Assembly: GCA_016288355.1 (NCBI GenBank)
Contig: JAEEYY010000214.1
Span: 1-11,857 of the forward strand
DNA length: 11,857 bases
Direction of reading: 5' to 3'
From: Synergistes sp.
Lineage (GTDB): Bacteria > Synergistota > Synergistia > Synergistales > Synergistaceae
The notes under the pieces: generated by a model
Database searches by the model: none
What the model saw: only the letters and a program-made list of their open reading frames with translations
Told to the model about the DNA's origin: nothing
Shown: positions 1 through 6,953 of the stretch, piece by piece
How positions within the stretch are numbered: position 1 is the first letter of the stretch
How the letters are laid out: each line of letters opens with the position of its first letter
Position numbers and translations under genes: made by a program

Positions 1-1229
1 AACATGCAGAGAGCGTGCCTGCAGAACGAAAGCACAAGGGACATTCCCCCTTTGCCCAGCCCGTGGAGGGCGGAGAGTGTGACAAGCGTTATTCCCATAA
101 AGGGCATGCCCATGTACCCTATCCTCATGCCCGGCACGCCGACGGCAAGTATATTTTCATCGGCAGTAAAGAACCTCATCATTTCCTCGGCGAAAAGCTC
201 CGCGGCCAGAAAGCTGATCACATATAATCCGATCGTAAGGCAGAGCGCGTACTTTATCGCTTCCCTGACGCGCGGCGGCAGCCCGGCGCCGTAGTTGTAG
301 CCGATCACAGGCTGCGTCGCCTCTGCTATAGCCATGGCCGGCAGGAAGAGCAGCGAATCTATGCTCAGAAATATGCCTACGGCAGAGAGCCCGTCGTTTC
401 CACCGTAAAACGCGACGAAGCGGTTCATCAAAGTCATGAACACCACAAAAGAGAGCTCTACCAGGAAAGGAGAGATCCCCACTGAACATATGCGCTTTAC
501 GATATCGGGATGCGGGATCGTGATAAAGCGTGCCCTGATGCGCAGATAGGAGCTTTTTCTTAAAAAATATGCAAGCGAAACGGCGGCGGATATCCCCTGG
601 GCGATAACTGTTCCGTAGGCCGCGCCTTTTACACCCATTCCAAGGCCGGCGATGAAGAGCGCATCGAGCACGATATTTGAAACAGCGCCGATAAGCTGCG
701 AAAACATCGCATACTTCGGACTGCCGCTTGCCCTGACAAGAGAGTTGCCGGCAAAGCCGAAGAGCCCCAGCGGGGCGCAGAAAAGCAGTATCCTGAGATA
801 ACTTAGCGCGGAAGGAAGGATCTTGTCGTCCGCGCCGGAGAGCCTGAGCATGCGCTCCGCGCCGAAGAACGAAAGCAGCATAAAAAACAGAGCTACCGCG
901 AAGAGCATCACAAACGCGGCCCCGAGCGCGCGCTCAGCCTCCTCCTGCTTCTTCGCGCCGAGCATTATGGAGACGCGGGAGGCACCTCCGGTGGATATGA
1001 AGAGAACGAAAGCTATCATGCAGAGCATGGAGGGAAAGCTTACCGATATCGCGGCAAGCCCGTATGAACCTACATAGCGGCCTACGAATATCCTGTCGAC
1101 GATATTGTATATAGCGCCGGCGACCATACCCACCATCGCCGGCAGCGCAAAGCGCAGGATAAGCCGCACCATAGGCTCTGTTTCCATAAATTTATTATCG
1201 GCTCTATTATCGTCAGTTGAATAAGGCAT
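1..1229 (-). CDS. MATE family multidrug/Na+ efflux transporter, MepA-like (3' end outside window)
   Basis: This open frame reads without a stop from its ATG at 1229 to the left edge, giving 409 residues of a protein that is usually about 450, so roughly the last helix or two is missing. It is an inner-membrane protein of about 12 helices and a typical MATE exporter, which couples cation influx to efflux of cationic drugs or metabolites. Visible family landmarks are YNIVDRIFVG near residue 41, the GGASRVSIMLG stretch near 81-91, the NIVLDALFI motif near 185, and QPVIGYNYGAG near 306, which marks the start of the second half-repeat. The order and wording fit the MepA subgroup. The start at 1229 has a GGAG Shine-Dalgarno sequence about 8 nt upstream. 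An in-frame ATG at 1187 has none, so I prefer 1229. It is divergent from the ABC operon and has its own promoter. Substrate cannot be read from the sequence. Confidence 0.93.
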   Translation of the reverse strand, partial: MPYSTDDNRADNKFMETEPMVRLILRFALPAMVGMVAGAIYNIVDRIFVGRYVGSYGLAAISVSFPSMLCMIAFVLFISTGGASRVSIMLGAKKQEEAERALGAAFVMLFAVALFFMLLSFFGAERMLRLSGADDKILPSALSYLRILLFCAPLGLFGFAGNSLVRASGSPKYAMFSQLIGAVSNIVLDALFIAGLGMGVKGAAYGTVIAQGISAAVSLAYFLRKSSYLRIRARFITIPHPDIVKRICSVGISPFLVELSFVVFMTLMNRFVAFYGGNDGLSAVGIFLSIDSLLFLPAMAIAEATQPVIGYNYGAGLPPRVREAIKYALCLTIGLYVISFLAAELFAEEMMRFFTADENILAVGVPGMRIGYMGMPFMGITLVTLSALHGLGKGGMSLVLSFCRHALCM

Positions 1230-1277
1230 TTAAGCAGCTCCATGGGTTTCAAAAGGCCGGGCCCGTTTTTATCCCAG

Positions 1278-1286
1278 ATTATAACA
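1278..1286 (-). promoter_or_regulatory. Extended -10 promoter for the MATE gene
   Basis: On the minus strand the sequence reads TGT-TATAAT, a perfect -10 hexamer with the extended TGn element. No good -35 hexamer lies 16-18 bp upstream, which is normal for extended -10 promoters. The predicted transcript start is near 1271, giving a leader of about 42 nt before the ATG at 1229. Confidence 0.6.
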
Positions 1287-1303
1287 CAGCCTGCTGCTCA
1301 CCC

Positions 1304-1321
1304 TGCCGGCACCTTCCGGCA
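1304..1321. repeat. Short inverted repeat behind the MATE promoter
   Basis: TGCCGG (1304-1309) and CCGGCA (1316-1321) form a perfect 6-bp inverted repeat with a 6-base spacer. It lies roughly where the -35 to -50 region of the MATE promoter would be, so it could be an operator for that gene. At this length and GC content it could also be chance. Confidence 0.3.
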
Positions 1322-1343
1322 CACAGGACGCTTCATTCTCCGG

Positions 1344-1370
1344 CGCGCGGGAGGGACTTCCTGCCGCGCG
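1344..1370. repeat. Inverted repeat abutting the -35 box of the ABC operon
   Basis: CGCGCGG (1344-1350) pairs with CCGCGCG (1364-1370). After one G/G mismatch, AGG (1352-1354) pairs with CCT (1360-1362) around a 5-base centre. The right arm ends at 1370, one base before the TTGACA hexamer begins at 1372. The position suits a regulator site just upstream of the promoter. It is unlikely to be a terminator because it has no T tract. Confidence 0.4.
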
Positions 1371-1371
1371 A

Positions 1372-1400
1372 TTGACACAAAAGGGCATAACGCTTAGACT
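1372..1400 (+). promoter_or_regulatory. Sigma-70-type promoter of the ABC importer operon
   Basis: A consensus TTGACA (1372-1377) is followed after exactly 17 bp by TAGACT (1395-1400), which matches 4 of 6 bases of the -10 consensus. Transcription would start near 1407, about 39 nt before the GTG start at 1446. A strong ribosome-binding site, AAGGAGG at 1431-1437, sits 8 nt before that GTG and fixes the start codon. Confidence 0.65.
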
Positions 1401-1445
1401 TTTAGAAAGCACCTTAATACAACCCCATATAAGGAGGCAGTAAAA

Positions 1446-2582
1446 GTGAAGAACCTCTGGGCCACTAAAATGGCAGTCATATTCGTGTGCGTTGTTGTTT
1501 CCATCATACCCTGCGCCGCGGCAGCGTCTGCTGCGCCCGCCGGCAAGGTCGCGATCGTAACAAACACAGTATCGCAGAATGAAGAGGAGTATCGTTCGGC
1601 ACAGGAAATGGTCAGGAAGTACGGAGACCGCATAGTCCACGTCACCTGGCCCGACAATTTCATGGCGGAACAGGAACAGATGGTCAGCATAGTCGCAAAG
1701 CTTGCGTATGACCCTCAGATCAAAGCTCTCATCATCAATCAGGCCGTTCCGGGCACAAATGCCGCAGTGGACAAACTCCTTGAAACAAGGAAAGATGTTT
1801 TCATTATCTATTCGACGCCGCAGGAAAATCCGCCGGACGTTGCGGCCAGGGCAAACCTTATCATCCAGGCTGATGACCTCGGCATGGGATACGCCGTTCC
1901 GCGGCAGGCAAAGAAGCTTGGAGCAAAGACCTTCGTGCATTACTCATTCCCAAGGCATATGTCGCAGGTGCTGCTATCCTCGCGCCGGGAGATAATGAGA
2001 AAAGAGTGCGCCAAACTCGGCCTTGTATTCGTCGACGCCACGGCGCCCGACCCCACCGGCGATTCCGGGCTTCCCGGCGCGCAGCAGTTCATTCTGGAGG
2101 ACGTCCCCAAGATGGTCGCGAAATACGGCAGCGACACCGCTTTCTTCTCGACTAACTGCGCGATGCAGATACCGCTTATCAAAGCGGTCGTAGACACAAA
2201 AGCGATCTACCCGCAGCCCTGCTGCCCCTCCCCCTACCACGGCTTCCCCACCGCGCTCGGCATAAAGTCCGACGCCTCACAGCAGGGCAACCTGCAGCAT
2301 GTTATAAACGAAACAAGAAGGATACTGAAGGAAAAAGGCGTCGAAGGGCGCCTGTCGACATGGCCTGTGCCGGTCTCGATGATGGCTACCGCCGCAGGCA
2401 CGGAATATGCGATGCAGGTCATAGACGGCAGGCTTCCCTTTGATAAACTCGATATCCCCGCGCTGGAAAAATGCATGTCCGGCTATGCCGGGACAAGCGT
2501 CGCTACAAATCCTTACGTAGATGAAGCAGGCACTGAATATCCGACGTATCTTTTCGTTCTTATGGATTTCCTTACCTACTGA
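1446..2582 (+). CDS. DUF3798 family secreted substrate-binding protein of an ABC importer
   Basis: The 378-residue product has an export signal: lysines at 2 and 8, a hydrophobic core at about 9-22, and an A-S-A site near 27-29. Cys23 follows Pro22, so it is not a normal lipobox, and signal peptidase I cleavage giving a soluble periplasmic protein is more likely. The mature part starts with KVAIVTNT and then alternates strands and helices like a periplasmic binding protein (for example IKALIINQAVPGTNAAVDKL at about 92-111). From memory I assign it to the DUF3798 family, which is uncharacterised and resembles sugar/BMP-type binding proteins. Two adjacent cysteines (259-260) lie in a PCCPSPYHGFP segment that may line the ligand cleft or form a disulphide. 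The start is GTG with AAGGAGG 8 nt upstream. It is first in an operon with an ATPase and two permeases, so it should deliver ligand to them. The ligand is unknown. Confidence 0.85.
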   Translation: MKNLWATKMAVIFVCVVVSIIPCAAAASAAPAGKVAIVTNTVSQNEEEYRSAQEMVRKYGDRIVHVTWPDNFMAEQEQMVSIVAKLAYDPQIKALIINQAVPGTNAAVDKLLETRKDVFIIYSTPQENPPDVAARANLIIQADDLGMGYAVPRQAKKLGAKTFVHYSFPRHMSQVLLSSRREIMRKECAKLGLVFVDATAPDPTGDSGLPGAQQFILEDVPKMVAKYGSDTAFFSTNCAMQIPLIKAVVDTKAIYPQPCCPSPYHGFPTALGIKSDASQQGNLQHVINETRRILKEKGVEGRLSTWPVPVSMMATAAGTEYAMQVIDGRLPFDKLDIPALEKCMSGYAGTSVATNPYVDEAGTEYPTYLFVLMDFLTY

Positions 2583-2637
2583 CAGATAAACAACTCATCG
2601 GCACGACAAAAGAACATAACTGCATGATCGTCCGCAA

Positions 2638-2674
2638 AAACGGATTCGCAGCTCGTTTGGCTGCGAATCCGTTT
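2638..2674 (+). promoter_or_regulatory. Perfect 15-bp hairpin between binding-protein and ATPase genes
   Basis: The arms at 2638-2652 and 2660-2674 are perfectly complementary over 15 bp around the 7-base loop TCGTTTG. The hairpin begins 55 bases after the binding-protein stop and ends 43 bases before the ATPase start. The three Us that end the right arm are inside the stem and are followed by CCGCGG, so it lacks the U tract of a strong intrinsic terminator. It more likely acts as a partial terminator or as a 3'-end stabiliser that keeps binding-protein mRNA more abundant than the transporter mRNA, as known for malE-malF in enteric bacteria. That role is inferred. Confidence 0.7.
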
Positions 2675-2717
2675 CCGCGGCGCTCTTTGATAAATTTGGG
2701 ATCGGGGGTGGAGCCTG

Positions 2718-4316
2718 TTGGGAGAAGCACTTCTCTGTTTCCGCAATATTTCAAAAAGCTATTACGGCAACAAAGTCCTGTCAAATATCAGTTTCGAAGT
2801 TGAAAAAGGCGAGATACACGCGCTGATCGGAGAGAATGGAGCGGGGAAATCCACGCTTATGAACATACTCTTCGGCATGCCGGTCATACACGCGACCGGA
2901 GGCTTCGACGGGGAAATACTCATAGAGGGCAGAAATGCCGGCATAAAGTCTCCGCATGACGCAATGAAGGCCGGCATCGGCATGGTACATCAGGAATTCA
3001 TGCTGATACCCCAGTACAGCATCGCGGAGAACATCAAACTGAACAGGGAGACGACCTCGCCGAACATCATATCGAAACTCCTGGGCAGAAAGCTTGAGAC
3101 GCTGGACACGGCAAAGATGAACGCCGACGCACGCAGGGCGCTTGACAGGCTCGATATGGATATTGAGGCCTACACAATGGTGGCGGGGCTGCCGGTCGGG
3201 CATCTTGAGTTCATAGAAATAGCAAGAGAGATAGACAAGAGCGGCATAAAAATACTGGTTTTCGACGAGCCCACGGCGGTGCTGACAGAAACGGAGGCAC
3301 GGCATCTGCTTGCCGCAATAAAGCGCCTGGCCGGTATGGGTATAGGAATAATCTTCATCAGTCACCGCCTCGACGAGATAGTAAGCACGGCGGACCGTGT
3401 GACCGTACTGAGAGACGGAGAACATGTCGCGACAAAAAACATAGCTCGGACAAATGCGGCTGAAATAGCGTCTCTTATGATCGGCAGAAAGATCTCTATA
3501 GAAAGAAATACCGGAGCGGAAAGAAACATATCATGCGAGACGGAGCTGTTCGTCAAAGATCTTCATGTGGCGATGCCGGGAGAGCGCGTCCGCGGGGTGA
3601 GCTTTGAGGTCAAAAAAGGCGAGATCGTAGGCATAGGAGGCCTTGCCGGACAGGGAAAGCTCGGTATAGCAAACGGGATAATGGGCATGTATCCCTCAAA
3701 AGGGCAGGTCATTTTCAGCGGAAAAGAAATGAAGCTGAACGACCCCCTTGCCGCTGTAAGCTCGGGGCTTGCATTCGTCAGCGAAGACAGAAAGGGGGCC
3801 GGACTTCTGCTGCGCGAATCGATAGAGCTGAATATCGCGTTCACCGCAATGCAGACTTCAGGACGTTTCATGACAAAATTCCTGGGGATGGAGTTCAGAA
3901 ATAACAGGGCGGTAAGAGAACACGCTCTGAAGATGATAAAGGAGCTTGATATTCGCTGCGGTTCGCCTCAGCAGCAGGCCGGGTCGCTGTCCGGCGGCAA
4001 CCAGCAGAAAGTCTGCGTGGCGCGGGCGCTGACGCTTGAGCCGGCTTTTCTTTTCGTATCCGAACCTACGCGCGGAATAGATATAGGCGCAAAAAAACTT
4101 ATACTCGACCTGCTGCTTAAGCTTAATGAAGAGCTCGGCATGACTATAGTTATGACCTCTTCAGAGCTGGCGGAACTCCGCAGCATCTGCGACAGGATAA
4201 TGATCGTCTGCGAAGGAAACGTCAGCGGCGTGCTCCCGCCGGACGCCGCCGACGCCGAGTTCGGACTGATGATGTCAGGCAGCAGGGAAAAACACGCCGA
4301 AAGGAGCGGCAGATGA
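2718..4316 (+). CDS. ABC importer ATPase with two fused nucleotide-binding domains (RbsA/YufO type)
   Basis: This 532-residue cytoplasmic protein would power the importer. NBD1 has Walker A GENGAGKST (38-46), Q-loop HQEF (91-94), Walker B VFDEPT (181-186) and H-loop His216, but its signature reads LPVGH (158-162) instead of LSVGQ. NBD2 has a weak Walker A (GLAGQGK, 308-314) and an intact LSGGNQQ signature (424-430). Its Walker B reads FVSEPTRG, with Ser448 where Asp is expected. A weak second Walker A is usual for this class, but the Pro in signature 1 and Ser in Walker B 2 are less expected. All three changes fall in the same composite ATP site, leaving NBD1 Walker A/B plus the NBD2 signature as the working one. 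The length is normal. The start is TTG at 2718, with a GGGGGTGGAG Shine-Dalgarno sequence ending about 4 nt before it. The stop overlaps the next start (ATGA). Confidence 0.93.
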   Translation: MGEALLCFRNISKSYYGNKVLSNISFEVEKGEIHALIGENGAGKSTLMNILFGMPVIHATGGFDGEILIEGRNAGIKSPHDAMKAGIGMVHQEFMLIPQYSIAENIKLNRETTSPNIISKLLGRKLETLDTAKMNADARRALDRLDMDIEAYTMVAGLPVGHLEFIEIAREIDKSGIKILVFDEPTAVLTETEARHLLAAIKRLAGMGIGIIFISHRLDEIVSTADRVTVLRDGEHVATKNIARTNAAEIASLMIGRKISIERNTGAERNISCETELFVKDLHVAMPGERVRGVSFEVKKGEIVGIGGLAGQGKLGIANGIMGMYPSKGQVIFSGKEMKLNDPLAAVSSGLAFVSEDRKGAGLLLRESIELNIAFTAMQTSGRFMTKFLGMEFRNNRAVREHALKMIKELDIRCGSPQQQAGSLSGGNQQKVCVARALTLEPAFLFVSEPTRGIDIGAKKLILDLLLKLNEELGMTIVMTSSELAELRSICDRIMIVCEGNVSGVLPPDAADAEFGLMMSGSREKHAERSGR

Positions 4317-5389
4317 TGGCTGGAAAAACAAACGGAAACTGTTCGCCGGGTCGTCTTTTATCCGCGGCGGGGGATATAGGCATGCCCACTTTGATAATTG
4401 CCGTTTTCTGGCTGCTTACGCTGCTGGGCGGCTTCGCGGCCGGCATTTCCATGCAGGCTCTTATCTCGGACACGATAAAACGCGCCGGCATGAACGGGAT
4501 ACTTGTTCTTGCGATGGTGCCGGCGATACAGTCCGGCACAGGCCCCAACTTTGCGCTGCCGATCGGCATAGTCTGCGGTCTGTTTGCGATGGTATGCGCT
4601 ATAGAGGCAGGTGCAATGGGCTGCTGGTGGCTTGTGCTTTCTTTTATCATCTGCGTGCCGCTTGCGGCTGCGGCAGGCTATATCTACGGCAAACTTATGA
4701 ACGCAGTCAAAGGTTCCGAAATGACGATAGCCACATATACCGGTTTTTCGGTCGTGGCGCTCATGTGCCTTGCATGGCTCACGCTGCCGTTCAAAAATCC
4801 AAAGATGGGCTGGTTCATAGGCAAGGGACTGAGGGAAACGATACAGCTTGACGCTGTGGGAGCGGCGCAGATATTGAACAGGATACTTGAATTCCGTATC
4901 GGGAAAGTCATTATTCCTACCGGTCTGCTGCTGACATTCGCAGTATTCTGCATTCTTACGCAGTTATTCTTCCATTCAAAGACAGGCATCGCTATATCCG
5001 CGGGCGGAATTAATCCGAAATTTGCACGCGCGGCCGGAATCGATATCGACAGAAACCGCATACTGGCGAATATTATCTCCACGATACTGGGAGCGGCAGG
5101 AATAATCGTCTACAGCCAGAGCTTCGGCTACGCCCAGCTTTACACGGCGCCGCTTATGATGGCGTTCCCGGCGGTAGCCGCCGTTCTTATCGGAGGGGCT
5201 ACCGCGTCGCGCGCAAAGGTATCACATGTCGTGATAGGCGTGATTCTCTTTCAGGGACTTCTTACGACAGCGCTTCCGGTCGCAAACGAAGTTTTCGCAG
5301 GCACCGATCTTTCCGAGATAATGAGGATGATCATCCAGAACGGCATAATACTCTATGCGCTGACTCAGGTCAAAGGAGATGCAAAATGA
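4313..5389 (+). CDS. ABC importer permease 1 (RbsC/YufP-like, BPD_transp_2 family)
   Basis: This 358-residue inner-membrane protein has about 8-10 hydrophobic segments (for example 25-45, 62-100, 106-125, 200-220, 252-270, 283-297 and 305-322). The cytoplasmic loop around 231-250, with GGINPKFARAAGIDIDRNRI, is the part expected to contact the ATPase. Segments GTGPNFALPIGIVCGLF and FPAVAAVLIGGATASRAK fit permeases of the branched-chain amino acid/ribose/nucleoside superfamily. It should form a heterodimeric channel with the next gene product. The ATG at 4313 overlaps the ATPase stop by four bases, and AAGGAG sits 6 nt upstream, so translation is probably coupled. A second ATG follows at once at 4316, and either could be used. 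Its end overlaps the next start in the same way. The substrate cannot be told from the sequence. Confidence 0.9.
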   Translation: MMAGKTNGNCSPGRLLSAAGDIGMPTLIIAVFWLLTLLGGFAAGISMQALISDTIKRAGMNGILVLAMVPAIQSGTGPNFALPIGIVCGLFAMVCAIEAGAMGCWWLVLSFIICVPLAAAAGYIYGKLMNAVKGSEMTIATYTGFSVVALMCLAWLTLPFKNPKMGWFIGKGLRETIQLDAVGAAQILNRILEFRIGKVIIPTGLLLTFAVFCILTQLFFHSKTGIAISAGGINPKFARAAGIDIDRNRILANIISTILGAAGIIVYSQSFGYAQLYTAPLMMAFPAVAAVLIGGATASRAKVSHVVIGVILFQGLLTTALPVANEVFAGTDLSEIMRMIIQNGIILYALTQVKGDAK

Positions 5390-6705
5390 TCAATGATACG
5401 AAGGCGCCAAACGCCGCAAAAACGCCGGGGCATGCAGCCGCACAGTGGCTTCTCGGCAACATAGTCACGCTGATATTTATTGCTTTCACGCTGTTCGGCT
5501 TTTTTATATCGGACAATGTCACTCTGCCGTTCTTTCTTTCCGAACTCTCGAGCCGCATATTCAGAAACTCCTTTCTCGTACTTTCACTTATAATCCCGGT
5601 CCTTGCCGGGCTCGGGCTGAATTTCGGCATTGTTATAGGCGCTATGTCGGGACAGATAGCGGTCTCGATAGTCAGATACTTCGGCGGCGGAGGCCTTTCG
5701 GGTCTGCTCTGCGCTTTTTGCATAGCTTTTTTCGTCGCTGCGGCATGCGGATACCTGACCGGACTGCTGTACAACAGGACAAGAGGGCAGGAGATGATCG
5801 CAAGCCTCATTGTCGGCTACTTTGCCAACGGCATCTACCAGTTCCTATTTCTTTTCGTAGTCGGGGTAATAATTGCCGTTCCGGCTGCCCACCCGATGAT
5901 CAAGCCCGACGGGATAGGAGTGCGAATGACTGTCGACCTTGTGCCGGTCAAGGCGGGCGGGCTGAAATACGCGCTTGACGATCTGTGCACTATGCCCTTT
6001 GTTTACGCGCTGCTGCTTACGGCGGCGGGAATAATCATATTCACCGCAGCGCGCTGGCTCATAAACAAAAGGCGCGGCGAAGATTACAAAAACGTCCGTG
6101 GTCAGGCAGCGGCAAATCTGCTGTTTGGAGGCGCCGTCGCGGCAGTCTCGCTGCACGCCGTCTTTACCGGCTCGCAGCTCATGGCGGTGCGCCGTGTGCC
6201 CGTGGTCACAGGACTTATGATAATTGCGCTCTGCATCTTCACGTCGCTGATAACAAAAACAAAGCTGGGACAGGATTTCCGTTCCACAGGCTTCAGCCAG
6301 AACGTGTCTCGCGTCTCCGGCATAGACGTAGACCGCACAAGGATAACAGCGACCGTTATCTCCACGGTGCTCGCCTCGTGGGGGCAGATAATCTACCTTC
6401 AGAACATGGGTACGCTCAACACCTACAACGCACATACACAGATAGGCATGTTCTCCGTCGCGTCGCTTCTTGTGGGAGGCGCTTCCACTTCAAACGCAAA
6501 CGTTAAAAACGCGATATTCGGCACGATACTTTTCAATTCGATGTTCATAATGTCGCCGGAGATAGGACAGTCGCTCTTCGGTCAGGCCCTGCTCGGCGAA
6601 TATTTCCGAACATTTATGGTATACGGCGTCATCGGGCTAGCGCTGGGACTCTATGTCTGGAAAGCGGCTAAAGAGGCGGAAAAAGCAGCTTTAGCTGCGG
6701 AATAG
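5386..6705 (+). CDS. ABC importer permease 2 (RbsC/YufQ-like, BPD_transp_2 family)
   Basis: This 439-residue inner-membrane protein is about 80 residues longer than its partner, mainly through a central stretch (about 170-265) containing a mixed polar/hydrophobic segment not matched in permease 1. Hydrophobic segments appear at about 22-42, 61-86, 103-128, 138-166, 203-222, 244-262, 273-290, 322-338 and 405-425. The region RVSGIDVDRTRITATVISTV (309-328) closely parallels GIDIDRNRILANIISTIL in permease 1 (242-259), so the two are paralogues with the same ATPase-contact loop. LLVGGASTSNANVKNAIFGT (361-380) is the conserved late segment. It starts with ATG in an ATGA overlap with permease 1, so co-translation is likely. 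The C-terminus is a short charged cytoplasmic tail ending in an alanine-rich stretch. It closes the importer operon. Confidence 0.9.
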   Translation: MINDTKAPNAAKTPGHAAAQWLLGNIVTLIFIAFTLFGFFISDNVTLPFFLSELSSRIFRNSFLVLSLIIPVLAGLGLNFGIVIGAMSGQIAVSIVRYFGGGGLSGLLCAFCIAFFVAAACGYLTGLLYNRTRGQEMIASLIVGYFANGIYQFLFLFVVGVIIAVPAAHPMIKPDGIGVRMTVDLVPVKAGGLKYALDDLCTMPFVYALLLTAAGIIIFTAARWLINKRRGEDYKNVRGQAAANLLFGGAVAAVSLHAVFTGSQLMAVRRVPVVTGLMIIALCIFTSLITKTKLGQDFRSTGFSQNVSRVSGIDVDRTRITATVISTVLASWGQIIYLQNMGTLNTYNAHTQIGMFSVASLLVGGASTSNANVKNAIFGTILFNSMFIMSPEIGQSLFGQALLGEYFRTFMVYGVIGLALGLYVWKAAKEAEKAALAAE

Positions 6706-6871
6706 CGGCAGACTTCGCCTGCTCCCGCCGTCTGTGCAGTCGGGGATGACAGGCCGCGCAAACAGTATTATCCGAGCGTCTTGTTATTTCCATATTTGCC
6801 GGTTGCTCACGCTGCTGTTCCACCTTTTATATTTTTTATATTAAAATAGACTTCAGATACAACACAGACAA
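6706..6871. other. Intergenic stretch upstream of the polyamine promoter; no gene seen
   Basis: The stretch has no convincing ORF and no strong stem with a T tract, so the importer operon has no obvious intrinsic terminator here. Weak stems exist, for example CAGAC with GTCTG around 6711-6736. Positions 6823-6847 form an A/T-only to A/T-rich block that lies about 60-85 bases upstream of the predicted speD transcript start. It could help polymerase or a DNA-bending protein. Confidence 0.5.
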
Positions 6872-6900
6872 TTGACAAGACTATCCCTAATATGTATAGT
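6872..6900 (+). promoter_or_regulatory. Near-consensus sigma-70 promoter of the speD-speA-speE-speB operon
   Basis: A perfect TTGACA (6872-6877) and TATAGT (6895-6900, 5 of 6 matches) are separated by exactly 17 bp. The predicted transcript start is about 6907. The most upstream in-frame ATG of the speD frame, at 6892, lies inside the spacer of this promoter and so would not be on the mRNA. Confidence 0.8.
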
Positions 6901-6906
6901 CTTGTC
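6874..6906. promoter_or_regulatory. Perfect 11+11 bp inverted repeat (probable operator) overlapping the speD promoter
   Basis: GACAAGACTAT (6874-6884) is repeated in inverse as ATAGTCTTGTC (6896-6906) with an 11-base spacer, giving half-site centres 22 bp apart, or about two helix turns. The left arm shares four bases with the -35 hexamer and the right arm contains five bases of the -10 hexamer and reaches the start site. A dimeric or tetrameric repressor bound here would block polymerase. The arms would only just enter the RNA, so this is better read as a DNA site than an RNA hairpin. Confidence 0.65.
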
Positions 6907-6911
6907 CCAAC

Positions 6912-6953
6912 TGCTGCGGAGTTTTCCGCGGCAAAATATAAAGCCTCCGGCTT
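6912..6953 (+). promoter_or_regulatory. Two tandem hairpins in the speD leader
   Basis: TGCTGCGGA (6912-6920) pairs with TCCGCGGCA (6925-6933) through 9 bp, one a G-U pair, around the loop GTTT. AAGCC (6941-6945) pairs with GGCTT (6949-6953) around TCC. The first begins about five bases from the predicted 5' end of the mRNA and may protect it. The second carries CCTCC, which could compete for the G-rich ribosome-binding region near 6955-6975. A regulatory role is speculative. Confidence 0.4.

Noticed and set aside
1446..1514. Lipoprotein signal at Cys23 of the binding protein
   Set aside because: The residue before Cys is Pro, which does not fit the lipobox, whereas a good A-S-A cleavage site follows.
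1269..1940. Minus-strand frame of 223 codons
   Set aside because: It runs antisense through the 5' half of the binding-protein gene and the promoter, with no recognisable domain and an unnatural composition rich in Cys and Arg.
2781..3425. Minus-strand frame of 214 codons
   Set aside because: It is antisense to the well-supported ATPase NBD1 and shows no domain or ribosome-binding site.
5845..6435. Minus-strand frame of 196 codons, Cys- and Arg-rich
   Set aside because: It is antisense to permease 2, with composition typical of a shadow frame and no domain.
6706..6740. Possible terminator after the importer operon
   Set aside because: Only weak stems with large loops and no T tract are present, so I do not call a terminator; Rho-dependent ending or read-through is possible.
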